A DNA stretch of 43,309 bases from assembly GCA_027486405.1 (NCBI GenBank), contig JAIXPD010000006.1:1-43309 (forward strand), in the 5' to 3' direction. A program made the position numbers and the translations under genes. Origin of the DNA: Azospirillum sp. Its GTDB lineage: Bacteria; Pseudomonadota; Alphaproteobacteria; Azospirillales; Azospirillaceae. The stretch's first letter is position 1; each line of letters starts with the position of its first letter. Positions 1-7,528 of this stretch are shown here, in pieces. The notes beneath the pieces are model-generated. The model had not been told where the DNA came from and ran no database searches. It saw only the letters and a list, made by a program, of their open reading frames with translations.

Positions 1-78
1 CGCGAAGGCGGGGAACCAGAGTTTGCAGGACGACTCTGATGGAAAAGCCTGGATCCCCGCCTACGCGGGGATGACGTG
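1..78. repeat. Palindromic intergenic repeat, copy 1 (cut by window edge)
   Basis: The two arms, CGCGAAGGCGGGGAACCAG and CTGGATCCCCGCCTACGCGGGG, pair with few mismatches around a core containing GAGTTTGCAG and GGAAAAGCCT. The same element lies in opposite orientation at 42694-42770. Two copies in opposite orientation in intergenic DNA suggest a dispersed REP/BIME-like element. The left edge is lost at the window boundary. Confidence 0.75.
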
Positions 79-170
79 ATTCCTCGAAATGGAAAACAAT
101 CTCCATATGCGATAACCCCACCCTCTGCCCCCTTGACCTTGTCCCCGGACAGGCTCATTCCTCACCCATC

Positions 171-785
171 ATGAAGGCTCGTCTCCTGCGCATCGCCGCC
201 GCGTCCGTCATCGCCATCGCCGTGTCCGCCGGGGTCGCCTGGTGGCAGGTGAACAACGCCGCCTCGACGGTGCAAAGCGCGACCAAGTCCGCCGTGCCCA
301 TCGGCGGCCCCTTCACCATGACCGACCACACCGGCAAGCGCGTGACCGACGCCGATTACCGGGGCAAGTATCTGCTGATCTATTTCGGCTACACCTATTG
401 CCCCGACGTCTGCCCGACGGAGCTGGGGGTCATGGCCAAGGCGGTCGATCTGCTGGGCCGCCAGGGCGACAAGGTGCAGCCCCTGTTCATCTCGGTCGAT
501 CCCGACCGCGACACGGTGGCGCACCTGAAGGATTACGTCGCCCTCTTCCACCCCAGCCTCGTCGGCCTGACCGGCAGCGCCGAGCAGGTGCGCGACACCG
601 CGCGCGCCTACCGCGTCTACTACGCCAAGGCCCCGCAGAAGGATGGAAAACCGGAAGACTATCTGATGGATCACTCCAGCTTCATCTACCTGATGGGGCC
701 GGACGGCGGGTTCGTCGGCGTCTATCCGGCGGGGACCACCGCCGACCGCATCGCCCAGGATCTTGGCACACGGATTGCGGGCTGA
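171..785 (+). CDS. SCO1/SenC family copper chaperone
   Basis: 204-residue thioredoxin-fold protein of the Sco family, which delivers copper to the CuA centre of cytochrome c oxidase or acts as a periplasmic thiol reductase. The CPDVC motif (Cys77, Cys81) and His168 in DHSSF are the three expected copper ligands. Residues 8-25 form a single N-terminal hydrophobic segment, so the protein is probably anchored in the inner membrane with its domain in the periplasm. Length is usual for the family. No strong ribosome binding site precedes the ATG, but the hydrophobic N-terminus supports this start. No cytochrome oxidase genes are nearby, so its exact target cannot be inferred from context. Confidence 0.93.
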   Translation: MKARLLRIAAASVIAIAVSAGVAWWQVNNAASTVQSATKSAVPIGGPFTMTDHTGKRVTDADYRGKYLLIYFGYTYCPDVCPTELGVMAKAVDLLGRQGDKVQPLFISVDPDRDTVAHLKDYVALFHPSLVGLTGSAEQVRDTARAYRVYYAKAPQKDGKPEDYLMDHSSFIYLMGPDGGFVGVYPAGTTADRIAQDLGTRIAG

Positions 786-972
786 GCCATGCCGTTCCCC
801 ATTCCGTCCCTGCTCCAACCCGCTGGGAACCGCGCCAAAGCCCGCTTTCCCGGTCATACCACTTGGTTTTTTCACGGCGCGCGGCGAGACAACACGCCGC
901 AGTGCGGCAAAATCCGCATCCGTAATAAAATTTACCTTTGTTTTCAGGGGCTTACGCAGCGGGTTTTGCGAC

Positions 973-1001
973 TTGACAGGGGTGCGCCCCGCCCGTATGG
1001 T
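973..1001 (+). promoter_or_regulatory. Sigma-70 type promoter of the F0 ATP synthase operon
   Basis: TTGACA at 973-978 and TATGGT at 996-1001 are separated by 17 bases. They lie about 50 bases upstream of the atpI ATG. The -35 box is a perfect consensus match. This is a sequence call only. Confidence 0.7.
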
Positions 1002-1051
1002 CTCGCCGCTTTCGTATGGCTGCGGGCCGACGGGACCGGAGAGGCGCTGTG

Positions 1052-1417
1052 ATGAACACCACCCCTCCAAACCCATTGGATGAGCTTGACGCCCGATTGC
1101 GCAAGGCGCGTGCTGCACAGCGCGGTTGGTCAGGCGGACCCGGTAGCAAATACCACCGCCCGCCCAACGGCCCGCTGAACACCGCGTGGCGCATCGGGAC
1201 CGAGCTGGTGGCGGCCATGATCGTCGGCGTCGGTGGCGGGCTTCTGCTCGACCGCTGGCTCGGCACCGCGCCCTGGGGACTGATCATCATGTTCTTCTTC
1301 GGGGCGGCGGCGGGAGTGCTGAATGTCTACCGGGCCGTTATGGGTCTCGGCATCGCCGCCGGCTACGGCCGGCCCACTGGGGACGACAACGAGCGCCAAG
1401 ACGGCGACGCACACTGA
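1052..1417 (+). CDS. atpI: ATP synthase protein I
   Basis: 121-residue membrane protein with an N-terminal charged region and two hydrophobic segments (around residues 47-65 and 72-95), typical of AtpI, which helps assemble the c ring. It is the first gene of the F0 operon, as is usual in alphaproteobacteria. An upstream in-frame ATG at 1016 would add 12 residues, but the start at 1052 gives the usual N-terminus and follows GGAGAGG at a short spacing. The stop codon lies 12 bases before the atpB start. Confidence 0.88.
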   Translation: MNTTPPNPLDELDARLRKARAAQRGWSGGPGSKYHRPPNGPLNTAWRIGTELVAAMIVGVGGGLLLDRWLGTAPWGLIIMFFFGAAAGVLNVYRAVMGLGIAAGYGRPTGDDNERQDGDAH

Positions 1418-1429
1418 GCGAGGACGACC

Positions 1430-2173
1430 TTGGATCCGCTTCACCAGTTCCAAATCAACCCGTTGTTCCAGATCGTGCTCGGCGGTTACGACGTGTCGTT
1501 CACGAACTCCGCCTTGTTCATGGTCGTGGCCGTGGCGCTGATCTACGCGCTGCTGGTCGTCGGCATGGCGAACAAGTCGATGGTTCCCGGCCGTTTGCAG
1601 TCGCTGGCCGAAATGGCCTATGAATTCGTCGCCGGTCTGGTGCGTGACAACGCCGGGCATGACGCCAAGCCTTACTTCCCCTTCGTGTTCTCGATCTTCA
1701 TGTTCGTGCTGATCGGCAACATGATCGGCATGATCCCCTACACCTTCACGTTCACCAGCCACATCATCGTCACCTTTGCGCTGGCGGCGACCGTGTTCGT
1801 GTTCGTGACGATCCTGGCCTTGCTCAAGCATGGCCTGCATTTCTTCTCCTTCTTCATGCCGCACGGCGCTCCGGTGGCGCTCGCTCCGATCCTCATCCCG
1901 ATCGAAGTGATCTCCTACGTGATGCGCCCCGTCAGCCTCTCGATCCGACTGTTCGCCAACATGATGGCCGGTCACACGATGCTGAAGGTGTTTGCGGGCT
2001 TCACGGTTCTGATGATCAGCGGCCTTGGCGCGCTGGGCTTCGTCACCGGCCTCGTCCCGCTGGCCATCAACATCGCGTTGACCGGCTTCGAGTTCCTGGT
2101 TGCGTTCCTGCAAGCCTACGTCTTCTCGATCCTGACCTGCCTGTACATCCGCGACGCGCTGGAACTGCACTGA
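1430..2173 (+). CDS. atpB: F0F1 ATP synthase subunit a
   Basis: 247-residue integral membrane protein, the stator subunit that forms the proton half-channels against the c ring. The essential arginine is Arg173 in [10 protein letters not shown], and the C-terminal helices ([17 protein letters not shown]) are intact. Several hydrophobic segments are evident from residue 25 onward. The start is a TTG at 1430 preceded by GAGGA; no ATG gives a full-length product. It is part of atpI-B-E-F'-F. Length is normal for the alphaproteobacterial family. Confidence 0.97.
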   Translation: MDPLHQFQINPLFQIVLGGYDVSFTNSALFMVVAVALIYALLVVGMANKSMVPGRLQSLAEMAYEFVAGLVRDNAGHDAKPYFPFVFSIFMFVLIGNMIGMIPYTFTFTSHIIVTFALAATVFVFVTILALLKHGLHFFSFFMPHGAPVALAPILIPIEVISYVMRPVSLSIRLFANMMAGHTMLKVFAGFTVLMISGLGALGFVTGLVPLAINIALTGFEFLVAFLQAYVFSILTCLYIRDALELH

Positions 2174-2243
2174 TCCCAACGCAAGACCAGCCTGTCTTCT
2201 CTCCGTTCCATTGAGTTCACACTTACCTAGAGGAATGAGTACC

Positions 2244-2468
2244 ATGGAAGCTGAAGCCGCCAAGTTCATCGGTGCCGGTCTGGCCGTTATCGCCCTCGCC
2301 GGCGTCGGCCTGGGTATCGGCAACATCTTCTCGACGCTCATCAGCTCGATCGCCCGCAACCCGGCCGTCCAGCCGAAGATTTTCCCGGTCGGCATTCTGG
2401 GCTTCGCTCTGACGGAAGCCGTCGCGCTGTTCGCCCTGCTGATCGCCTTCCTGATCCTGTTCGCCTAA
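2244..2468 (+). CDS. atpE: F0F1 ATP synthase subunit c
   Basis: 74-residue hairpin proteolipid that forms the proton-driven rotor ring. Helix 1 carries the glycine-rich stretch AGVGLGIGN, the polar loop is ARNPAVQP, and helix 2 carries the proton-binding Glu58 in ALTEAVAL. I chose the ATG at 2244 (MEAEAAKF, the usual alphaproteobacterial N-terminus) over the ATG at 2235, because TAGAGGA at 2228-2234 sits 9 bases before 2244 but directly abuts 2235. Confidence 0.96.
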   Translation: MEAEAAKFIGAGLAVIALAGVGLGIGNIFSTLISSIARNPAVQPKIFPVGILGFALTEAVALFALLIAFLILFA

Positions 2469-2563
2469 GGCCAGAGCGGCTCTTTACAATTCAACGCTCT
2501 GATGCGGCACCGGGCTTCCTTCGGGACGTTTCGGTGCCGCTCCTTTGCCTAGGGGGACCGATC

Positions 2564-3211
2564 ATGCCGAACCTGTTGGCCAAAGGCCGGCTGGCCCGCT
2601 GGTCGGGTGTTGCGGGCGTCTCGCTCGTCACGCTCACCACGATGGCTGGCACTGTCCTGGCGGCTGCGGCGGAGCACGCTCCGAACGCGGCGCACGGCGG
2701 CGAGCACGCTTCCGGCGGCCTGCCGCAGCTCAATCCCGCCAATTTCCCGACCCAGATTTTCTGGTTGGCGCTGACCTTCGGCGTTCTCTACCACCTCATG
2801 TCCAAAAAGGCGCTTCCGCGCGTGGCCGAGGTGTTGGAGGCGCGGCAAGAGCGCATTTCGCGTGACCTCGCCAAGGCCGCCCAGTTGAAGGAAGAGGCCG
2901 AAGCCGTTCTGGCGCAGGTCGAACAGTCCCTCGCCGGTGCCCGTGCCGAGGCGCTGACCCTCATCGGTCAGACCAGCGCGGAGATCGAGGCGAACACCCA
3001 ATCCCGGCAAGCGGCGCTCACCGCCGACCTCGCCGCCCGTCTGACCGCCGCCGAAGCGTCCATCGCCTCGGCCAAGGATCAGGCCATCGCCAACATCCGC
3101 ACCACGTCGGCGGACATCGCCCGCGACATCGCCAGCCGTCTGGCGGGGGTCGAGGTTGACGCCGCCCAGGCTGAAGCCGCCGTGGCCGCCGTGATCGAGG
3201 AGCGTCGGTGA
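2564..3211 (+). CDS. atpF': F0F1 ATP synthase subunit b'
   Basis: 215-residue b' subunit of the peripheral stalk, as found in photosynthetic and other alphaproteobacteria that use a b/b' heterodimer. After an unusual N-terminal extension with its own hydrophobic stretch (about residues 12-33) and a His/Gly-rich linker, the membrane segment FPTQIFWLALTFGVLYHLMS is followed by a long charged coiled coil to the C-terminus. AGGGGGA at 2551-2557 supports the ATG at 2564. The stop overlaps the atpF start by one base (TGATG), so the two genes are translationally coupled. The extension makes it longer than the usual b' subunit of about 160 residues. Confidence 0.92.
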   Translation: MPNLLAKGRLARWSGVAGVSLVTLTTMAGTVLAAAAEHAPNAAHGGEHASGGLPQLNPANFPTQIFWLALTFGVLYHLMSKKALPRVAEVLEARQERISRDLAKAAQLKEEAEAVLAQVEQSLAGARAEALTLIGQTSAEIEANTQSRQAALTADLAARLTAAEASIASAKDQAIANIRTTSADIARDIASRLAGVEVDAAQAEAAVAAVIEERR

Positions 3212-3693
3212 TGTTCAACAAGCCTGAATTCTGGGTCGCCGTCTCCTTCGTCATTTTCGTCGCTCTGGTGTGGAAGAAGGCCTCGGCGGTGATCACCGCC
3301 GCGCTCGACTCCCGCGCCGCCAAGATCCGCGCCGAACTGGACGAAGCGGAGCGTCTGCACAAGGACGCGCTCGCCCTGCTCAGCGGGTACCAGCGCCGTC
3401 AGGCCGACGCGCTGAAGGAAGCCGAAGCGATCCTGGCCCACGCCCGCGAAGAAGCGGCCCGTCTGCGCGCGCAGGCCGGTGCCGATCTGGAATCGTCGCT
3501 GAAGCGCCGCGAAACCCAGGCGATGAACCGCATCGCCCAGGCCGAAGCCGCTGCCGTGGCCGAGGTGCGCAACCTGACCGTCGATGTCGCCATCGGGGCC
3601 AGCCACCGCATCCTGACCGGTGACATGCAGGCCGCCCAGGCCGACCAGTTGATCGAGCAGTCGATCGCTGAGCTGCCCAAGCACCTGCATTGA
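3211..3693 (+). CDS. atpF: F0F1 ATP synthase subunit b
   Basis: 160-residue peripheral stalk subunit with a short N-terminal membrane helix (PEFWVAVSFVIFVALVW) followed by a long amphipathic coiled coil (about residues 28-150) that reaches the F1 head. It is the last gene of the F0 operon; F1 genes (atpHAGDC) are not in the window, which fits the split arrangement in alphaproteobacteria. It starts inside the TGATG overlap with the b' gene, with GAGGAGCG just upstream, so translation is probably coupled. It is distinguished from b' by the missing N-terminal extension. Confidence 0.94.
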   Translation: MFNKPEFWVAVSFVIFVALVWKKASAVITAALDSRAAKIRAELDEAERLHKDALALLSGYQRRQADALKEAEAILAHAREEAARLRAQAGADLESSLKRRETQAMNRIAQAEAAAVAEVRNLTVDVAIGASHRILTGDMQAAQADQLIEQSIAELPKHLH

Positions 3694-3759
3694 TCGTTTC
3701 CGCCTGAAAAATCCCGAAGTCGTCGCCCTCTTTGTTGCGGCTTCTGGAACAGACTTTCG

Positions 3760-3790
3760 AAAAACCCCGGCCTAGCGGCTGGGGTTTTTC
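3760..3790. terminator. Rho-independent terminator after atpF
   Basis: AAAAACCCCGGCC and GGCTGGGGTTTTT form a stem of about 13 pairs (one G-U) around the loop TAGC, ending in a T-run. The A-run on the other side would also let it work in the reverse direction. It ends the F0 operon 66 bases after the atpF stop. Confidence 0.88.
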
Positions 3791-3841
3791 TTTGGTCCAA
3801 TGGCCTCCAGCCCCCTGCCCCACCGGTTGGAGTTTCTTGCG

Positions 3842-4621
3842 ATGCCCGCCTTCCCGTCCGTCTTCGTCTCCCACGGCGCGCCGACGCTGATTTTGGAAAA
3901 CAGCCCTGGCCGCGCCTTCCTCGCCGGTCTGGGGGAGCGACTCGGGCGGCCCAGCGCCATCCTGGCGGTGTCGGCCCATTGGACCACCCGCCACCCCGCC
4001 GTCAGCACCGCCGCCGCGCCCGAAACGGTGCATGATTTCTACGGCTTCCCCGAGGCGCTGTACCGCCTGCGCTACCCCGCCCCCGGTGCCCCCGCCCTGG
4101 CGGACCGCGTGGCCGGGCTGATCGGCGGTGTGCCCGACCCGACCCAGGGACTCGATCACGGGGCGTGGGTCCCGCTGAAGCTCATGTACCCCGACGCCGA
4201 CATCCCGGTGGCGCAGGTGGCGGTTCAACCGGGCCGGAGTGCGGCCGACCACATCGCCATGGGCCGCCAACTCGCCGCCCTGCGCCGCGAGGGCGTGTTG
4301 ATCCTTGGCAGCGGCGGGGCCGTGCACAATCTGCGGGAGTTCCAATTCGGCGGCGTCGGGGTGGCGCGCTGGGCCAGCGATTTCGCCAATTGGCTCGACA
4401 GCACCCTGTTGGCCGGAGACGCCGAGGCCCTGGCCAATTGGCAAAGCCGCAGCCCGGACGCCCGCCGCGCCCACCCCACCGACGAGCATTTCCTGCCGCT
4501 GCCGGTCGCGTTTGGGGCCGCCGGGGACGGGGTGCGGGCCGAACGGCTGCACGCGGGTTTCGAGCATGGCAGCATCGGCATGCAGGCCTATACCTTTTCC
4601 AGCGCCGCCGACGGCGATTGA
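3842..4621 (+). CDS. LigB/DODA-type extradiol ring-cleavage dioxygenase
   Basis: 259-residue protein of the class III extradiol dioxygenase family, closest in pattern to the 4,5-DOPA dioxygenase/YgiD group, which uses a metal ion to open catechol rings. The four histidines expected at the metal site are present: His11 (SHGAP), His46 (SAHW), His162 (GGAVHNLREF) and His216 (TDEHFLPLPV). The ATG at 3842 follows TTGGAG at good spacing; an in-frame ATG at 3800 lies just past the terminator and adds 14 residues unlike the family. It is a single-gene unit. The physiological substrate is unknown. Confidence 0.9.
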   Translation: MPAFPSVFVSHGAPTLILENSPGRAFLAGLGERLGRPSAILAVSAHWTTRHPAVSTAAAPETVHDFYGFPEALYRLRYPAPGAPALADRVAGLIGGVPDPTQGLDHGAWVPLKLMYPDADIPVAQVAVQPGRSAADHIAMGRQLAALRREGVLILGSGGAVHNLREFQFGGVGVARWASDFANWLDSTLLAGDAEALANWQSRSPDARRAHPTDEHFLPLPVAFGAAGDGVRAERLHAGFEHGSIGMQAYTFSSAADGD

Positions 4622-4636
4622 TCGCCACTTGGCTGT

Positions 4637-4664
4637 TTGCGGCACGGGCGCGCCAAGCTACAAT
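4637..4664 (+). promoter_or_regulatory. Candidate promoter of the kinase-like gene
   Basis: TTGCGG at 4637-4642 and TACAAT at 4659-4664 are separated by 16 bases and lie about 60 bases before the GTG start at 4727. The -10 matches well and the -35 is moderate. Confidence 0.45.
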
Positions 4665-4726
4665 CCGCCCGCCCGGCGGGTGATCCCCGGCGCAACTCGG
4701 TTTGGACAGCGCGTGCGGGAGTTGGT

Positions 4727-6736
4727 GTGAAGCGGAGCGGCATTCTGTCCCGGAGCGGCGGCCCGCCCCGAACCCGCGCGACGACCGTGGCCTCCCGCAT
4801 GTCGGTTGGCTTCGCGGTGGCGTTTGGTCTGGTCCTGATCCTGGCCTTGGTTGGCCTGGGGTGGTTCTACGCCATCAGCCGCGACGTCGGGGCCTTTTCC
4901 AACAGCGCGACCATGGCCCAGACGGCGGCCGACGCCGACATCGCCTTGCGCGATCTGGAAGTGTCGGTGCGCGACCATCTGACCTACGGCGACAGCCAGA
5001 GCCTGCTGGACGCCACCCTGCGCCGCGACAGCCTGGCCGACCGGCTGGACAGCCTGACCAAGATCGCGACCGATCCCGCCGACCGCGCGGCGTTGGATCG
5101 CGCCTCCGGGACCCTCGTCGATTATTGGGGGTCGGTCCAGCGCATCATCGCCCTGCGGGACGACCGCAGCACCCGGATCATCACCACGCTGGAACCGCTG
5201 GTCAACCAGACCCGCGAAAAGCTGGGGCTGTTGAAGAACGCGGGCGGGGTCGACTCGACGGCGCTGGCCAGCGACGCCGCCATCGCCGTGCTGTTGATGC
5301 AGGAGCATCTGTCCCGCTTCGTCGAACGCCGCGACCCGCAGGACGCCGAGGCGATGCGGGCGCAATTGGCCGTCGCCCGCAGCAAGCTGACCGAGATGAA
5401 CCGCTATCTGTGGGTTCCCGGAACCCGGCAGATCATCGGCGAGGTGAGCGACCTGCTGACCAAGGCCGCCGACAACCTCACCCGCATCGAGGCCACCGTC
5501 GTCGAGGAAGACGGCATCCGCGCCGAATTCACCGCCCCGAACGCGGCGGGCATCGCCGCCAACATCGGAGAGGTCCGCCGCCGCGCCGACCAGGGGACCG
5601 ACGGGCTGCGCAGCGCCCTGACGCGCGGCATGGGCGATTACACCAAGGTCGCCGCCGCCATCGCCGGGGTGGTTCTGCTGGTCGGCCTGCTGTCGGTCTG
5701 GTGGATCCAGCGCAGCGTCGGCCGCCCCGTCACCGCCATGGCCGATGCGGTCACGGCGCTGGCCAACGGCCAGACCAACATCGCCCTGCCCGCCATCCGC
5801 CGCGACGACGAGGTCGCAGCGCTGGCCCGCGCCGTGCAGCACCTGCGCGCCACGCTGGAATCGACCGAGCGCGAGCGGCAGGACACCGACACCCAGATCA
5901 GCCATCTGATGCGCGACAAGGCGCTGGCGGAGAATCTCAGCGAGGCCAAAACCGATTTCCTGGTCAACATGGGCCAGCAGCTCCACGCCCCGCTGACCGA
6001 CATCATCCAATCCAGCCAAACCCTGATGAGCGAGTTGCACCGCAAGGGCGTGACCGAATTGGCCGCCGATGTGGAGCACATCCAATGGACCGGCGAACAG
6101 CTGGTCGGTCTGGTCGATTCGCTGCTGGATTACGCCAAGATCGAAGCGGGGGCGATGGACGTCTGTTTGCAGGATTTCGACGTCAACCGCCTGTTGGTGG
6201 AACTGCGCGAACGCAGCCTTCCCGCCGCCGATCTGCACGGCAACGGGCTGGACATCGCCGCCGCCCCCGGTCTGGGAACCATGCATTCGGACTTCACCAA
6301 GGTCCGACAGGCGTTGCTGAACCTGCTGGACAACGCCTGCAAATTCACCCAGGGCGGGGCGATCCTGCTCTCGGCGGAAAAGCTGGACGCCGAGGGGATG
6401 TGGTTCCGCTTCACCGTCAGCGACAACGGGCGTGGCTTCCCCAGCGCCCAGACCGGGCGTCTGTTCCAACCCTTCGTTCAGGGCGGGGCGACACCAACGT
6501 CCGGCAAGCGGCGCGGGGCCGGTCTTGGCCTGACGCTGGTCGGCCACTACACCGCCATGCTGGGTGGAACCATTGAGGTGGCGAGCGAGCCGGGCGAAGG
6601 CACGCGGATCACGCTGACGCTGCCCGCCGTCTATCACCCCTCCACCGACCACACGCCGACGCGGCTCGACCTCGACGGCCCCCGCCCTGTGCTGCGCATC
6701 GCCACCTACAAGCCGATGGCTCAACTGACCTCGTGA
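4727..6736 (+). CDS. Membrane sensor histidine-kinase-like protein lacking the phosphoacceptor His
   Basis: 669-residue protein with the layout of a two-component sensor: membrane helix 1 (about residues 25-48), a helical periplasmic domain of about 270 residues, membrane helix 2 (about 310-328), HAMP, DHp-like region (about 400-465) and a HATPase domain to about 640. ATP-site motifs are intact: N box LLDNACKFT, G1 DNGRGF, G2 GAGLGL. The H box reads DFLVNMGQQLHAPL where active kinases have NMSHELRTPL, so the phosphorylated His is Gln417 and a His appears three residues later (His420). The GTG start at 4727 follows GGGAG; longer and shorter starts exist. No response regulator is adjacent. It may be a pseudokinase, a phosphatase or a partner of another kinase. 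Confidence 0.85.
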   Translation: MKRSGILSRSGGPPRTRATTVASRMSVGFAVAFGLVLILALVGLGWFYAISRDVGAFSNSATMAQTAADADIALRDLEVSVRDHLTYGDSQSLLDATLRRDSLADRLDSLTKIATDPADRAALDRASGTLVDYWGSVQRIIALRDDRSTRIITTLEPLVNQTREKLGLLKNAGGVDSTALASDAAIAVLLMQEHLSRFVERRDPQDAEAMRAQLAVARSKLTEMNRYLWVPGTRQIIGEVSDLLTKAADNLTRIEATVVEEDGIRAEFTAPNAAGIAANIGEVRRRADQGTDGLRSALTRGMGDYTKVAAAIAGVVLLVGLLSVWWIQRSVGRPVTAMADAVTALANGQTNIALPAIRRDDEVAALARAVQHLRATLESTERERQDTDTQISHLMRDKALAENLSEAKTDFLVNMGQQLHAPLTDIIQSSQTLMSELHRKGVTELAADVEHIQWTGEQLVGLVDSLLDYAKIEAGAMDVCLQDFDVNRLLVELRERSLPAADLHGNGLDIAAAPGLGTMHSDFTKVRQALLNLLDNACKFTQGGAILLSAEKLDAEGMWFRFTVSDNGRGFPSAQTGRLFQPFVQGGATPTSGKRRGAGLGLTLVGHYTAMLGGTIEVASEPGEGTRITLTLPAVYHPSTDHTPTRLDLDGPRPVLRIATYKPMAQLTS

Positions 6737-6748
6737 CCGCGCCAGCGA

Positions 6749-6783
6749 CGCCCGCCCGACGCGCTCACCCGCGCGGGCGGGCG
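6749..6783. terminator. Hairpin between convergent genes
   Basis: CGCCCGCCCG (6749-6758) and CGGGCGGGCG (6774-6783) form a perfect 10-pair GC stem. It lies between the kinase-like gene and the convergent aldolase gene and overlaps the aldolase stop codon. No T-run follows, so it is only a possible bidirectional terminator. Confidence 0.45.
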
Positions 6784-7460
6784 GTGTCCTCCGGCGCGTC
6801 GGAATCGTCCAGGGGTTGGCCGTACTTCATCCGCCGCATCTTCTCGGCCACCCGCGCGATCTCGTCGGGCGGCAGGATCACCGGTTCGCCAAGCTGTTGG
6901 GCGATCAGATATTGGCGGGCCAGCGTTTCGACCTCCACCGCCAGCGCCAGCGCCGCTTTCACGCTGCCGCCCAACACGATCAGGCCATGGTTGGCCAACA
7001 GACAGGCCAAGCGCCCCTCCAGCGCCGACAGCGCGTGATCGGACAATTCTTGCGTCCCAAAGGTGGCGTAGGGCGCGCAACGGATCGAATCGCCACCGGC
7101 CAGCGCGACCATGTAGTGAAAGCTGGGAATGCCCCGGCCATGCACCGCCAACGCGGTGGCGTGCACCGCGTGGGTGTGCAGCACGACGTTCACATCGGGC
7201 CGCGCCCGCAGAATGTCGCGGTGGAACCGCCATTCGGACGATGGCCGCCGCGCGCCGACATAGGTCCCGTCAAAGCCCATCGCGACGATGTCGTCGGGCG
7301 TCATCTCGTCATAGGGCAAGCTGGTCGGGGTGACGAGGAAGCCATCCGCCACCCGGACCGACAGGTTGCCGGACGATCCCTGATTGATCCCCAACCGGTT
7401 CATCGCCAGACAGCCGTCGATGATGGCGCGGCGTTCGGGAAGGTGAAGCGGGTCGGTCAC
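6765..7460 (-). CDS. Class II aldolase/adducin family protein
   Basis: 231-residue metal-dependent aldolase of the fuculose-phosphate aldolase/adducin family. Visible signatures are GSSGNLSVR (about 28-36), the catalytic-type Glu76 in SSEWRFH, the zinc ligands His95 and His97 in LHTHAVHATAL, and His158 in ANHGLIVLG. It probably cleaves or decarboxylates a small sugar phosphate or related hydroxy-acid, but the substrate cannot be read from sequence. The GTG start at 7460 (ATGGAG 8 bases upstream) gives the family-typical length; the open frame continues upstream with composition unlike a protein. It lies 68 bases downstream of the GAF-EAL gene on the same strand. Confidence 0.88.
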   Translation of the reverse strand: MTDPLHLPERRAIIDGCLAMNRLGINQGSSGNLSVRVADGFLVTPTSLPYDEMTPDDIVAMGFDGTYVGARRPSSEWRFHRDILRARPDVNVVLHTHAVHATALAVHGRGIPSFHYMVALAGGDSIRCAPYATFGTQELSDHALSALEGRLACLLANHGLIVLGGSVKAALALAVEVETLARQYLIAQQLGEPVILPPDEIARVAEKMRRMKYGQPLDDSDAPEDTARPRG

Positions 7461-7528
7461 GGCGGGCACTCCATCTCGGGCATCCCATATCGGGGAAAGA
7501 CCACAGGGCCACGGCCATGACCTCACCG

